This document shows positions 1 through 7,097 of a stretch of 8,749 nucleotides of DNA, in pieces; positions within the stretch are counted from its first letter, which is position 1; each line of letters opens with the position of its first letter. Made by a program: the position numbers and the translations under genes. The notes beneath the pieces are model-generated. The model worked only from the letters and a program-made list of their open reading frames with translations. It was not told the origin of the DNA and did not search any database. The DNA is from DATAXV01 sp036272915 (lineage in GTDB: Bacteria; Chloroflexota; Dormibacteria; Dormibacterales; Dormibacteraceae). The DNA lies in the NCBI GenBank assembly GCA_036272915.1, contig DATAXV010000020.1, positions 1 to 8,749 on the forward strand. Direction: 5' to 3'.

Positions 1-22
1 CGAGCTGTTCGGCGCGGGCTGA
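1..22 (+). CDS. 3' end of an unidentified gene (partial)
   Basis: Only the last six codons and a TGA stop (20-22) would lie inside the window, reading E-L-F-G-A-G. The reading frame is inferred from context: the stop sits one base before a perfect hairpin, and the next gene converges on it from the other strand. Both are expected at the end of a + strand transcription unit. No function can be assigned from six residues, and a chance stop in non-coding DNA cannot be excluded. Confidence 0.35.
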
Positions 23-41
23 CCGGGGCCTGCGGCCCCGG
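23..41. terminator. Hairpin between convergent genes, probable bidirectional terminator
   Basis: CCGGGGCC (23-30) and GGCCCCGG (34-41) form a perfect 8-bp all-GC stem closed by a 3-base loop. It lies one base after the presumed + strand stop at 22 and seven bases after the - strand stop at 49. It can therefore serve both convergent units. There is no T-tract on either side, so it is not a classical E. coli-type intrinsic terminator. Confidence 0.55.
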
Positions 42-48
42 CTGGCGC

Positions 49-345
49 CTACCCGGCCCGGCTGAGGCTCAGCAGGTCCGAGAGCGATGCTCCCACGCCC
101 GCGCTGGAACGGGCACCGCCCGCCTCGGCCGGATCGGGGGACCGCCTCGGCGGGCCGGAGGACACGAGCAGACGGGCGGCGTCAAGCCGCTGGCGAAGAC
201 GCTCCGCCTCGTCGCTGAGGTCCCGTCTGGTGGCCCTGTCCAGGGCGTCGGTCAGGTAGTCGTCGAGGCTGAGACCGCGCCGCCGGGCCTGGCTGCGTAC
301 CAGCGCAACCAGGTGACCGGGCGCCGTCCACGTTATCTGTTCCAC
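49..345 (-). CDS. Small possible ribbon-helix-helix (antitoxin/regulator-like) protein
   Basis: A 98-residue protein with a GTG start (343-345) and TAG stop (49-51). The N-terminus reads as a short strand (Q-I-T-W-T, residues 3-7) followed by two helices (about 9-22 and 26-40, the second containing SLDDYLTDALDRA). That order matches CopG/Arc-type ribbon-helix-helix DNA-binding proteins, including many antitoxins. Residues 43-60 look like a further charged helix (LSDEAERLRQRLDAARLL), and the Pro/Gly/Ser-rich tail looks disordered. No toxin gene is seen beside it, so a toxin-antitoxin role is unproven. The start is supported by a -10-like TAGGCT only 8 bases upstream, consistent with leaderless translation; no Shine-Dalgarno is present. 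The family call is an inference from pattern, not from a search. Confidence 0.65.
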   Translation of the reverse strand: MEQITWTAPGHLVALVRSQARRRGLSLDDYLTDALDRATRRDLSDEAERLRQRLDAARLLVSSGPPRRSPDPAEAGGARSSAGVGASLSDLLSLSRAG

Positions 346-545
346 GGCGGGTCAGCCTAACGCACACGCGAGCCAGGGCGAGCGGCTGGCTCTGGTGGGC
401 GGGATGCCGCCGTCGCCGGAGGTGGCGCCCCACGACCTGCATCCCCTGGCGCCGGGACCGGCCGGTGAGGACATCACGTCGACACCTCGGACCCACGGCC
501 ACCACTTCTTCGTCACCGCGGGACGACCAAGGGAAGGCTCTGGCC
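346..545. other. 200-bp intergenic region downstream of the rhamnulokinase
   Basis: No gene is supported here. It holds the leaderless promoter of the 49-345 gene at its left end. A perfect 7-bp stem, GAGCCAG (370-376) / CTGGCTC (386-392) with a 9-base loop, is also present. Further in are a 10-bp palindrome ACCGGCCGGT (457-466) and two GGCGCC copies (424-429 and 448-453) that could pair. Any of these could end transcription of the sugar operon, which stops at 546, but none has a T-tract and none lies right at the stop codon. Confidence 0.4.
354..359 (-). promoter_or_regulatory. -10 box of a leaderless promoter for the 49-345 gene
   Basis: On the - strand the sequence TTAGGCT contains TAGGCT (TANNNT type), followed by 8 bases and then the GTG start. 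Transcription starting about 7 bases after the box would begin almost at the start codon. No convincing -35 is visible. The segment resembles the one before the Hsp20 gene (TTAG-NN-TGAC, then CG, in both). Confidence 0.45.
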
Positions 546-2027
546 TCAGGCGACCAGCCGCCGGAAGAGACCATAGGCCTCGTCCCAGTAGCCGTCCGCC
601 GCCGGTTCGTACCGCTCGATCGGGAACGATCCTGCGACCACCTCGCGAGCCTCGCCGAGGCCGGCCAGTTCGCCGACGCTGATCGCCTGCACCAGGAGGT
701 TCCCGATCGCGGTGGCCTCGACCGGCCCGGCAAGGACAGGCCGTCCGCAGGCGTCCGCGGTCATCTGGCAGAGGAGCCCGTTGCGGGCACCCCCGCCGAC
801 CACGTGCACCACCTCGACCGGATGCTCGGCGATCCGCTCCAGCTGCTCGATCACCCACCGATAGCGGAGGGCCAGGCTCTCGAGGACGACGCGGATCAGC
901 TCGCCCGTCCCCTCCGGCTCGGGTTCGCCGTGCTCCCGGCAGTAGACGCGGATCCGGCCCGGCATGTCGCCGGGGCGGAGGAAGCGCTCCTGGTCGGGAT
1001 CGACCACGATCCCCCGCCGGGGCGCCGCCGCCGCCGCCCGAATCAGCTCCTCGTACCCGGGCGGCTCCCCCTCCCCGGCCAGCGCGCGCCGGCACTCCTG
1101 CAGCAGCCACAGTCCCATCACGTTCTTGAGCAGGCGGAAAGTCCCGAACACCCCCCCCTCGTTGGTCAGGTTGGCGAGGCGAGCCTCCTCGCTGATGACG
1201 GGGCGGGGGACCTCGAGGCCGACCAGGGACCATGTGCCCGAGCTGATGTAGGCGGCGCCCTGTCCGCCCCCTTCGAAGGGCACCGCGGCGACCGCGGAGG
1301 CGGTGTCGTGGGCGCCGGGGGCGATCACCCGGCAGCCGCCCAGGCGGCCGTCCTCGCGGAGATGAGGGAGCAGCGGGCCGAGGTCGGTGCCGGACGCGAC
1401 CACGGGGGCGAAGAGGCGGGCGGGGATGCCCAGGCGGGCCAGCAGCTCCGACGCCCAGGACCCGGCGGTGGGGTCGTAGCACTGGGAGGTCGTCGCCACC
1501 GAGAACTCGCTGCTCTTCGAGCCCGACATCCAGTGGTGGAAGAGGTCGGGCATGAAGAGCAGGCGCTCCGCCCACTCCAGCTGAGGGTCCTCCTGACGGA
1601 CCTGGGCGTAGAGCTGGAAGAGCGTGTTGATGGGCATGAACTGGATGCCGGTGGTCCGGTACGTGACCCCCTCGGGGACGGCCTCGGCGGCGAGCTCACG
1701 CATGCCCTCGGTGCGCCGGTCGCGGTAGTGGACGGGGTTGGCGACGAGCCTGCCCCTGGCGTCCAGCAGCCCGTAGTCCACGGCCCAGGTGTCGACCCCG
1801 ACCGAGGCGAGATCGCCGCCGGCCAGAGCCGCGCCCCGGTGCAGGCCCGAGGCGATCTCGGCCCAGAGGCGAAGTACGTCCCACTGCAGCTGGCCGGCGA
1901 CCTCGACCGGCTCGTTGGCGAAGCGGTGGGCCTCGCGCAGGCCGAGGCGGCGGCCGTCGAAGGCGCCAAGCATCGCCCGGCCACTCTCCGCGCCGAGGTC
2001 GAAGGCGAGGAGCCAGCGACCGCTCAC
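546..2027 (-). CDS. rhaB: Rhamnulokinase (FGGY-family carbohydrate kinase)
   Basis: A 493-residue FGGY kinase that would phosphorylate L-rhamnulose to L-rhamnulose-1-phosphate with ATP in the cytoplasm. Motifs resemble E. coli RhaB throughout: FDLGAESGR (residues 9-17, N-terminal phosphate-binding strand), VDTWAVDYGLLD, the YRDRRT stretch, GIQFMPINTLFQL, HDTASAV with the likely catalytic base Asp241 (E. coli Asp237), YISSGTWSLVG (260-270), ANLTNEGG, LLKNVMGLWLLQE, HVVGGGARN (408-416) and AGPVEATAIGN. The length matches the family (about 490). The GTG start at 2025-2027 overlaps the stop of the upstream isomerase as GTGA, implying translational coupling. A much longer frame on this strand runs upstream to 3098 but lies inside the isomerase and is rejected. 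L-fuculose or another 6-deoxy-ketose is a possible alternative substrate, but the motifs favour rhamnulose. Confidence 0.92.
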   Translation of the reverse strand: MSGRWLLAFDLGAESGRAMLGAFDGRRLGLREAHRFANEPVEVAGQLQWDVLRLWAEIASGLHRGAALAGGDLASVGVDTWAVDYGLLDARGRLVANPVHYRDRRTEGMRELAAEAVPEGVTYRTTGIQFMPINTLFQLYAQVRQEDPQLEWAERLLFMPDLFHHWMSGSKSSEFSVATTSQCYDPTAGSWASELLARLGIPARLFAPVVASGTDLGPLLPHLREDGRLGGCRVIAPGAHDTASAVAAVPFEGGGQGAAYISSGTWSLVGLEVPRPVISEEARLANLTNEGGVFGTFRLLKNVMGLWLLQECRRALAGEGEPPGYEELIRAAAAAPRRGIVVDPDQERFLRPGDMPGRIRVYCREHGEPEPEGTGELIRVVLESLALRYRWVIEQLERIAEHPVEVVHVVGGGARNGLLCQMTADACGRPVLAGPVEATAIGNLLVQAISVGELAGLGEAREVVAGSFPIERYEPAADGYWDEAYGLFRRLVA

Positions 2028-3460
2028 GCCACGCGCACCAGATCGACGCCGATGAGCTCGGCGACCCGGGCGATGTCGTCCGCGTGGTGCCCGACGCCGA
2101 GGGCGACGTGGTGGGTCGGGCCCTGCTCGCTCCAGGAGGTGACGAACTCGCCGGGGCCCATCGGGAAGCGGATCCGGCTGTTCGTGTTGCCGATCCGGAA
2201 GGTGGATCCGGGGATGCTCTCGCCCTCGGCGCAGAGCAGCCGCAGCCTGCCGTCGCGGCCCTGCGTGAGGCCGAGGATGGTCACCGGGCCGAGCCGGACC
2301 TTGCACTCGACCGAGACGCCGAGGCCGGACTTGCCGTGGTAGAGCCGCAGCTTGCGCACGACCGGCCGCCCGTCGGCGATGCCCAGGTGGGCCGGACCGT
2401 CGTGGCCCATCAGGACGAAGGACTCCCTGAAGTCCATCGCGTAGAACTCGGTGAAGCTGCCGCCGGCGCCGAGGCGGTCCATGATCAGCATCGCGATCGC
2501 GTTCTTGAGGTCGGCCTCGCCGGCGCAGGGCACTCCCGCCGCGGTCAGGCGCGAGGCGCCGACGATGGCGGCGGCCATGGCCCGCTCCGACGCGCTGCCG
2601 TCCAGGCCCCGGTGGTAGTAGGCGAGGCCGTCGAGCTCGAAGTCGCGGACCAGCGACGCCAGGCCGACCGAGACCCGGGCCGAGATGCGCAGGTCCTCCG
2701 GCCCGAGCGGGGCGGCGATCGGATCGTGCGCCGGCTCGGCGAGGGCGAAGGCATCCCCGATCTCGCCCACCTCGCGGGTGACCTCGTCGTCCGTGGCCGC
2801 TTCGGCGCGCTGCACCAGGTCGTCGATCTCGAGCACCTCGACGTGACTTCCCAGCTGGGCCTGGACGGCGGTGAAGTCCGTGTACATGTCGAGCATTCCG
2901 GGGTAGGCGTGTCCGAGGAAGCCGAAACGCGCCCGGCGGATTGCGGCGGCGACGCCAGCCGCCCGGGACCAGCCCTCGATAGAGCGCCAGGCCGCCTCGT
3001 CGTCCAGGGTCCCGGACACGACGTGGAAGGGGATCGCCGCGCGCTCCAGCGCGCAGCAGAGCTCGGGGACGCAGCAGGCGGAACAGCTGGCCAGCCACTC
3101 GGCGGTGGTGACCCGCTCGTAGTCGAGCGCCGCCTCCGGCTGCAGGTTGAGCACCACCACGGACGCGCCGGCCGCCTGCGCGACGGGCAGGACCTGAGCC
3201 GAGGTGGCGTAGGTCGCGGTGTGGACGAAGAGCAGATCGAGGCGGGCGCGGCCCAGTTCCTCGGCCGCCTCGCGGGCACGCAGCGGGGTGTCGACCATGC
3301 CCGTGGCGACGACCTCACCCCAACTTCCGAGACGCTCGGCGATGCGGCCCGTGTAGCCCTCGAGAAGGCGCCGCAGCTCGGGGAATTGCGGCCAGTAGGC
3401 CTCGAGCCCGATGGAAAGCAGGCCCAGCCTGGCCGCGCGAGGTCCTCCGCCTGCGTTCAC
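2024..3460 (-). CDS. L-fucose/L-arabinose isomerase-family protein, probable 6-deoxy-sugar isomerase
   Basis: A 478-residue cytoplasmic protein of the FucI/AraA-like superfamily (COG2407-type), expected to interconvert an aldose and a ketose using a divalent metal. The N-terminal part is a Rossmann-like region (LLFVHTATYATSAQVLPVAQ...VVVLNLQPE). The C-terminal part carries the probable metal site: Glu315 in CAGEAD, Asp343 in FYAMDF, His353 in GHDGPAHL, and His450/His451 in GPTHHVALGVGHH; these ligands are inferred by analogy. Five Cys cluster at 126-136. The GTG at 3458-3460 is chosen because AAGGAGG sits 7 bases upstream; an in-frame GTG at 3518-3520 would place this ribosome-binding site inside the gene. 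Coupling to rhamnulokinase suggests L-rhamnose isomerase activity by a protein unlike classical RhaA. L-fucose or another 6-deoxy-sugar remains possible. Confidence 0.85.
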   Translation of the reverse strand: MNAGGGPRAARLGLLSIGLEAYWPQFPELRRLLEGYTGRIAERLGSWGEVVATGMVDTPLRAREAAEELGRARLDLLFVHTATYATSAQVLPVAQAAGASVVVLNLQPEAALDYERVTTAEWLASCSACCVPELCCALERAAIPFHVVSGTLDDEAAWRSIEGWSRAAGVAAAIRRARFGFLGHAYPGMLDMYTDFTAVQAQLGSHVEVLEIDDLVQRAEAATDDEVTREVGEIGDAFALAEPAHDPIAAPLGPEDLRISARVSVGLASLVRDFELDGLAYYHRGLDGSASERAMAAAIVGASRLTAAGVPCAGEADLKNAIAMLIMDRLGAGGSFTEFYAMDFRESFVLMGHDGPAHLGIADGRPVVRKLRLYHGKSGLGVSVECKVRLGPVTILGLTQGRDGRLRLLCAEGESIPGSTFRIGNTNSRIRFPMGPGEFVTSWSEQGPTHHVALGVGHHADDIARVAELIGVDLVRVA

Positions 3461-3466
3461 GTCCAC

Positions 3467-3475
3467 TCCTCCTTC
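3467..3475 (-). promoter_or_regulatory. Strong Shine-Dalgarno deciding the isomerase start
   Basis: On the - strand the run AAGGAAGGAGG ends 7 bases before GTG 3458-3460. A second GTG two codons upstream (3464-3466) directly abuts the motif and is too close to use it. This fixes the start and rules out the longer frame from 3520. Confidence 0.75.
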
Positions 3476-3533
3476 CTTGCGGATCCAGGCGGGCGGGCCC
3501 GATCGGCCACGTCGCGCCACCGGTGCGGCCTCT

Positions 3534-3539
3534 TAGAAT
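3534..3539 (+). promoter_or_regulatory. -10 box of a leaderless promoter for hsp20
   Basis: TAGAAT (one mismatch to TATAAT) lies 9 bases before the ATG at 3549, so transcription would start at or within a few bases of the start codon. There is no Shine-Dalgarno and no clear -35. No CIRCE-type inverted repeat is seen in the 88-bp divergent region. An 8-bp palindrome CCGATCGG (3499-3506) is the only symmetric site there and is too short to call an operator. Confidence 0.55.
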
Positions 3540-3548
3540 GACACGACG

Positions 3549-4055
3549 ATGATCGGCTGGCACCCATACGACCCGTTCCCCGGTCCGGTTCGCGAACTCG
3601 TCGAGCAGCTCCTCACCGAGCAGCGGCATCGCTACACCGGACGGGGTGAGCCGATGCCGATCAACGTCTTCGAGGACTCGGGCGACATCGTCGTCGAAGC
3701 CGCGCTTCCCGGCGTCCTGCCCGACCAGGTCGACGTCAGCTGCACGGACAACGTCCTGTCGATTCGGGCCAGGGCCCAGATCCCGGAGCGCGAGTACCTC
3801 CACCAGGAGCTGCACAACATCGACTACCGGCGCCAGGTGGCTCTTCCCGGCGACTGCCTCTTCGAGGAGGCACAGGCCGAGGTCGAGCACGGCATCCTCA
3901 CCGTCCGCGTCCCCAAGGCGAGGCCCCAGACGCCGGAGCGGATCCGGATCCAGGTCACCCGCCGTGGCCCCGCATCGCAGACGATCGAGGCCGAACCGGG
4001 GCCCAAGCGCAGGCCGCCCAAGCGCATCAACCAGGACGAGGCCGAGGAGGACTGA
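3549..4055 (+). CDS. Hsp20 / alpha-crystallin family small heat-shock protein
   Basis: A 168-residue ATP-independent chaperone that would hold unfolding proteins in a refoldable state in the cytoplasm as large oligomers. The alpha-crystallin domain spans about residues 38-125. It begins INVFEDSGDIVVEAALPGV and ends with the signature AEVEHGILTVRVPK, including the A-x4-G-I-L core at 110-117. The I-x-I oligomerisation motif (I132-R-I134) follows. The N-terminus is short, and the C-terminal 30 residues are highly charged (Pro/Lys/Arg then Asp/Glu), probably flexible. The length is typical of bacterial Hsp20 (about 140-170). It is divergent from the sugar operon with no evident functional link. 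The ATG start is supported by the leaderless promoter just upstream. Confidence 0.93.
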   Translation: MIGWHPYDPFPGPVRELVEQLLTEQRHRYTGRGEPMPINVFEDSGDIVVEAALPGVLPDQVDVSCTDNVLSIRARAQIPEREYLHQELHNIDYRRQVALPGDCLFEEAQAEVEHGILTVRVPKARPQTPERIRIQVTRRGPASQTIEAEPGPKRRPPKRINQDEAEED

Positions 4056-4103
4056 GAGGCCGCGGAGGACCTCTCCCGGAGTCGAGGCGCCGCGCCTCTC
4101 TGA

Positions 4104-4128
4104 CCCGTTTCCGGATTGCGGAAACGGG
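4104..4128. terminator. Hairpin terminator after hsp20
   Basis: CCCGTTTCCG (4104-4113) and CGGAAACGGG (4119-4128) form a perfect 10-bp stem with a 5-base loop, 48 bases after the Hsp20 stop. The following bases are GGGG then TCTCCT, not a T-tract. A second, weaker stem, GAGAGG (4054-4059) / CCTCTC (4070-4075), overlaps the stop codon. The remaining sequence up to 4193 shows no recognisable riboswitch or small gene. Confidence 0.65.
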
Positions 4129-4193
4129 GGGGTCTCCTCATGCGTTACCTGGTCAACCGTTTGATGTTGGCTTCGTCTTGGGGGTAGGCCCGA

Positions 4194-6986
4194 ATGTCCC
4201 GTGCGTTGCTGCTCGCCGCCGCCATCCTGCTGATGATCGTCCATCCCTACACGGCCTCGGCCGCGCCGGCTCCGGCCGAGCACGACCCCAGCCCGCCCCG
4301 CATCATGCAGATCGCGGCGGCCAGCGCCGCGGCGCCGCCGACCAAGAAGCTGGCGCCGTTCAAGTGGGCGCCGGCGCTGACCCCGCGCCGGGGCATCTCG
4401 TCCCCCTCGGCCGGGCCACGGGAGGCACCTGCGGCCGTCGGCGCGACCAGCGGTCCGGCCCGTGAGGTCTTCGGCTTCGTCAACGCCAGCGAGCTCGAGG
4501 GGTCGGGCGTCGGCTTCAAGACCTGGAATCTGTCGGACCTGACCACCGTCGCCTTCTTCGGGCTGCACGTGAACGAGAGCACCGGGGCACTGGTCACCAC
4601 CGACGACACCGGATGGTCGGTATGGAACTCCAGCGACCTCACCGACCTCCTGACCGCGGCCCACGCGGCCGGGGTCAAGGTCGTCCTGTCGATCCTCCTC
4701 CAGGACGACGGCGCGGGCATGTGCACCGGCCTCAACCACGCCTCCACGACCGTCTCGCAAACGGTCCAGCAGGTCGAGGACAAGGGCGTCGACGGCGTCA
4801 ACATCGACTACGAGGGCGCCAACGAGACCTGCGGCTCGACGACCAGCCGGGCCCTGCTCACCAGCTTCGTCCAGAAGATGCGCCAGGCCCTCCCCTCCAG
4901 CTCCTACCTGAGCATTGACACCTACGGCAGCTCGGCGGCCGACTCCGGCGGCTACTTCGATATCGGCGGCATCGCTCCGTCGGTCGACTCCATCTTCGTG
5001 ATGGACTACGACCTCGACGGTGACTACAGCGGAGGTAACTGGCAGTACGCCCCGGTCAACTGCTCGAGCTACTGCCTCACCCCGACCGCCCCGCTGACGA
5101 CCTACGCCGAGAACGACACCAACACCATGCAGCAGTACCTGGCCGCGGTCCCGGCTTCCAAGATCATCCTCGGCGTCCCCTACTTCGGCTGGACCGCCTG
5201 CACAACCAAGAGCAACCCGGGCGCCAACGCCGTCGTCCAGCCCACTGGCGGGAACCCTGCGCCCGCCTGGACCTCGCCCACCTACCTCGACGAGCCCGCC
5301 CAGGGCACCTCGGGCGTCACCGCCTACAGCCAGGGGACCGACCCCCACGACACCGCCGGCCAGGAGCCCTACGCGACCTGGGACTCGAGCACCTACAACT
5401 GCTGGCGGGAGTCGACCTGGGATGACACCGCCTCCCTCGGCGCCAAGTACGACCTGGTCAACAGCGACAACCTTCGCGGCGTCGGCATCTTCACCCTCGA
5501 CTATGGTGGAGGGGCCAGCGAGCTCTGGAGCCTGCTGTCGAGCAAGTTCCCCTCGATGTCGATCTCCTCGATCTCGCCCAGCTCGGGCGGCTTCGACGGC
5601 GGCACCTCGGTCACCGTCACCGGGCAGAACTTCGCCTCGGGCGCGATCGTCGACTTCGGCACCAACGCGGCCACCTCGGTGACCGTCAACTCGTCAACGC
5701 AGATCACCGCCACCGCCCCACCCGGCGACGGCACGGTCGCCGTCAGCGTGACCAACCCGGGCGGCGCCACCGCCAGCCTGGCCGGCTCCTACACCTATCA
5801 GGCCGCAGCCGACGTCCAGTACTTCAGCTGGTACGACCACGTCAGCCCGGGGATGGACAACGACAACATCCACGTCGTCAACCCCGGGACCAGCGCCGCC
5901 AACGTCGTCGTCAACATCCCTGGCGGCCCCGGCTGCACCCCCTACGGCACCATCCCCGCCGGCCAGGAGGAATACTTCAGCTGCGCCAACGGCTTCGGCG
6001 GGCCGGTCACGGTCAGCTCCGACCAGCCGGTCCTCACCTCTCAGCGGGTCCAGTACGACCAGTCCTTCAACGAGGTCGAGGGGCAGAGCGCCTCGGCGGC
6101 GCAGACCACCATCTACCTGAGCTGGTTCGACCGGGTCAGCAGCCCCGGCTTCAAGAACGACAACGTCCACGTCGTCGATCCCGGCACGAGCGCGGCCAAC
6201 GTCACCGTCTCCATCCCCGGCAACCCCGGCTGCACGCTGACCGGCACCATCCAGCCCGGCTCCGAGCAGTACTTCACCTGCGCCAACGGCTACGGCGGCC
6301 CGGTCAAGATCACCTCCGATCAGCCCGTGCTCGCCTCCCAGCGCGTCGTCTACTACAACTCCTTCAACGAGGTCCTGGCCGAGCCCGCCTCCGCGGCCGG
6401 CACGACCGAGTACTCGACCTGGTTCGATCGGGTCAGCAGCCCCGGCTTCCTCAACGACAACGTCCACGTCGTCGACCCCGGGACCACCGCCGCCGACGTC
6501 ACCATCTCCATCCCCGGCAGCCCCGGCTGCACGCTGAACGGGACCATCCAGGCCGGCGAGGAGCAGTACTTCACCTGCGCCGACGGCTACGGCGGACCGG
6601 TCAAGATCACGTCCGACCAGCCGGTCCTGGTCTCGGAGCGCGTCCAGTACTACCAGTCCTTCAACGAGGTCGACGCCCAGCCGGCGACGGCGGCGCAGAC
6701 CAGCCTCGACTTCACCTGGTTCGACCGGGTCAGCAACCCCGGCTTCTACAACGACAACGTCCACGTGATGAACCCGGGGACGTCCGCGGCCAGCGTGACC
6801 GTGACCGTCCCCGGCAATCCCAGCTGCACGCTGACCGGGACCATCCAGCCCGGCGCCGAGCAGTACTTCACCTGCGGCACCGGTATCGGCGGTCCGGTGA
6901 CCGTCACCTCCAACCAGCCGGTGCTTGCCTCGCAGCGGGTGCAGTTCTACCAGTCCTTCAACGAGGTTCTGGGGATGGCCACCTGA
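4194..6986 (+). CDS. Secreted GH18-family glycoside hydrolase with IPT/TIG domain and four C-terminal repeats
   Basis: A 930-residue exported protein. Residues 1-23 form a signal peptide (hydrophobic LLLAAAILLMIV core, A-S-A cleavage near 23), followed by a Pro/Ala-rich linker to about 90. The GH18 TIM barrel runs about 91-452. Its catalytic motif is D200-G-V-N-I-D-Y-E207, with Glu207 the expected proton donor and Asp205 its partner; Asn203 replaces the usual first middle Asp. VMDYD (269-273), KIILGVPYFGW and the closing NLRGVGIFTLDYGG stretch also fit GH18. An IPT/TIG immunoglobulin-like domain covers about 456-537. Four repeats follow at 540, 638, 737 and 836. The substrate is probably a beta-1,4-GlcNAc polymer (chitin or peptidoglycan); it is not determined here. 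The Asn variant is, from memory, typical of YaaH/SleL-like enzymes. GGGGG 9 bases upstream is a weak ribosome-binding site. It appears monocistronic. Confidence 0.88.
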   Translation: MSRALLLAAAILLMIVHPYTASAAPAPAEHDPSPPRIMQIAAASAAAPPTKKLAPFKWAPALTPRRGISSPSAGPREAPAAVGATSGPAREVFGFVNASELEGSGVGFKTWNLSDLTTVAFFGLHVNESTGALVTTDDTGWSVWNSSDLTDLLTAAHAAGVKVVLSILLQDDGAGMCTGLNHASTTVSQTVQQVEDKGVDGVNIDYEGANETCGSTTSRALLTSFVQKMRQALPSSSYLSIDTYGSSAADSGGYFDIGGIAPSVDSIFVMDYDLDGDYSGGNWQYAPVNCSSYCLTPTAPLTTYAENDTNTMQQYLAAVPASKIILGVPYFGWTACTTKSNPGANAVVQPTGGNPAPAWTSPTYLDEPAQGTSGVTAYSQGTDPHDTAGQEPYATWDSSTYNCWRESTWDDTASLGAKYDLVNSDNLRGVGIFTLDYGGGASELWSLLSSKFPSMSISSISPSSGGFDGGTSVTVTGQNFASGAIVDFGTNAATSVTVNSSTQITATAPPGDGTVAVSVTNPGGATASLAGSYTYQAAADVQYFSWYDHVSPGMDNDNIHVVNPGTSAANVVVNIPGGPGCTPYGTIPAGQEEYFSCANGFGGPVTVSSDQPVLTSQRVQYDQSFNEVEGQSASAAQTTIYLSWFDRVSSPGFKNDNVHVVDPGTSAANVTVSIPGNPGCTLTGTIQPGSEQYFTCANGYGGPVKITSDQPVLASQRVVYYNSFNEVLAEPASAAGTTEYSTWFDRVSSPGFLNDNVHVVDPGTTAADVTISIPGSPGCTLNGTIQAGEEQYFTCADGYGGPVKITSDQPVLVSERVQYYQSFNEVDAQPATAAQTSLDFTWFDRVSNPGFYNDNVHVMNPGTSAASVTVTVPGNPSCTLTGTIQPGAEQYFTCGTGIGGPVTVTSNQPVLASQRVQFYQSFNEVLGMAT
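5811..6983 (+). repeat. Four in-frame tandem repeats of 95-99 codons
   Basis: Units start near 5811, 6105, 6402 and 6699, giving periods of 294, 297 and 297 bp; the last unit has 95 codons. Each unit carries, in order: W-[YF]-D-[HR]-V-S, N-D-N-[IV]-H-V, N/D-P-G, a G/S-C-T stretch, G-T-I, E-[EQ]-Y-F-[ST]-C, G-G-P-V, Q-P-V-L, R-V and S-F-N-E-V. Two Cys are conserved per unit, about 18 residues apart, consistent with one disulfide per domain outside the cell. The first copy is the most divergent. They look like beta-rich binding or spacer modules; I cannot name the family. Confidence 0.9.
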
Positions 6987-6997
6987 CGTGAACCGCC

Positions 6998-7030
6998 GCC
7001 CGCTCCTGGGATCCGGTCCCCGGGGCGGGC
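6998..7030 (+). terminator. Hairpin terminator after the GH18 gene
   Basis: GCCCGCTCC (6998-7006) pairs with GGGGCGGGC (7022-7030) using one G-T wobble. An inner GGGA/TCCC stem (7008-7011 / 7017-7020) closes on a 5-base loop, with a single mismatch between the two parts. The structure starts 11 bases after the stop codon. There is no T-tract. Confidence 0.65.
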
Positions 7031-7072
7031 CGCTCAGCCTCGCCGTGCACCCCGAGTGGAAGCCGGCTGGGT

Positions 7073-7078
7073 TACGAT
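7073..7078 (+). promoter_or_regulatory. Candidate -10 box for the tyrosine recombinase
   Basis: TACGAT (TANNNT type) lies 19 bases before ATG 7098. Transcription from it would start around 7085 and leave a leader of roughly a dozen bases without a clear Shine-Dalgarno. It falls inside the frame that opens at GTG 7056, which argues for ATG 7098 as the true start. No -35 is evident. Confidence 0.35.
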
Positions 7079-7097
7079 TCGGGCCGAGCGGCCCATC

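Noticed and set aside
49..345. Toxin-antitoxin module at the left edge
   Set aside because: No partner toxin gene is present on either side within the window; the ribbon-helix-helix pattern alone is not enough.
465..2342. Long + strand open frame (625 codons) over the kinase gene
   Set aside because: Antisense shadow of high-GC coding sequence; no domain, and the opposite strand has clear FGGY motifs.
2028..3098. Upstream extension of the rhamnulokinase frame to 3098 (850-residue reading)
   Set aside because: It lies entirely inside the isomerase gene in another frame, gives Arg/Pro/Gly-rich sequence without motifs, and the GTGA junction marks the real start.
2084..3541. Long + strand open frame over the isomerase gene
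   Set aside because: Antisense shadow rich in Gly/Ala/Arg/Asp with no recognisable motif.
4134..4193. Riboswitch or small RNA in the leader of the GH18 gene
   Set aside because: No conserved riboswitch core or extended pairing was recognised beyond the Hsp20 terminator hairpin.
3315..5348. Long - strand open frame over the Hsp20 and GH18 genes
   Set aside because: It spans two real + strand genes and their intergenic hairpin; low-complexity translation.
7056..7097. GTG 7056 as the recombinase start
   Set aside because: It would add 14 residues before the normal Xer N-terminus and include the -10-like TACGAT; no ribosome-binding site precedes it.
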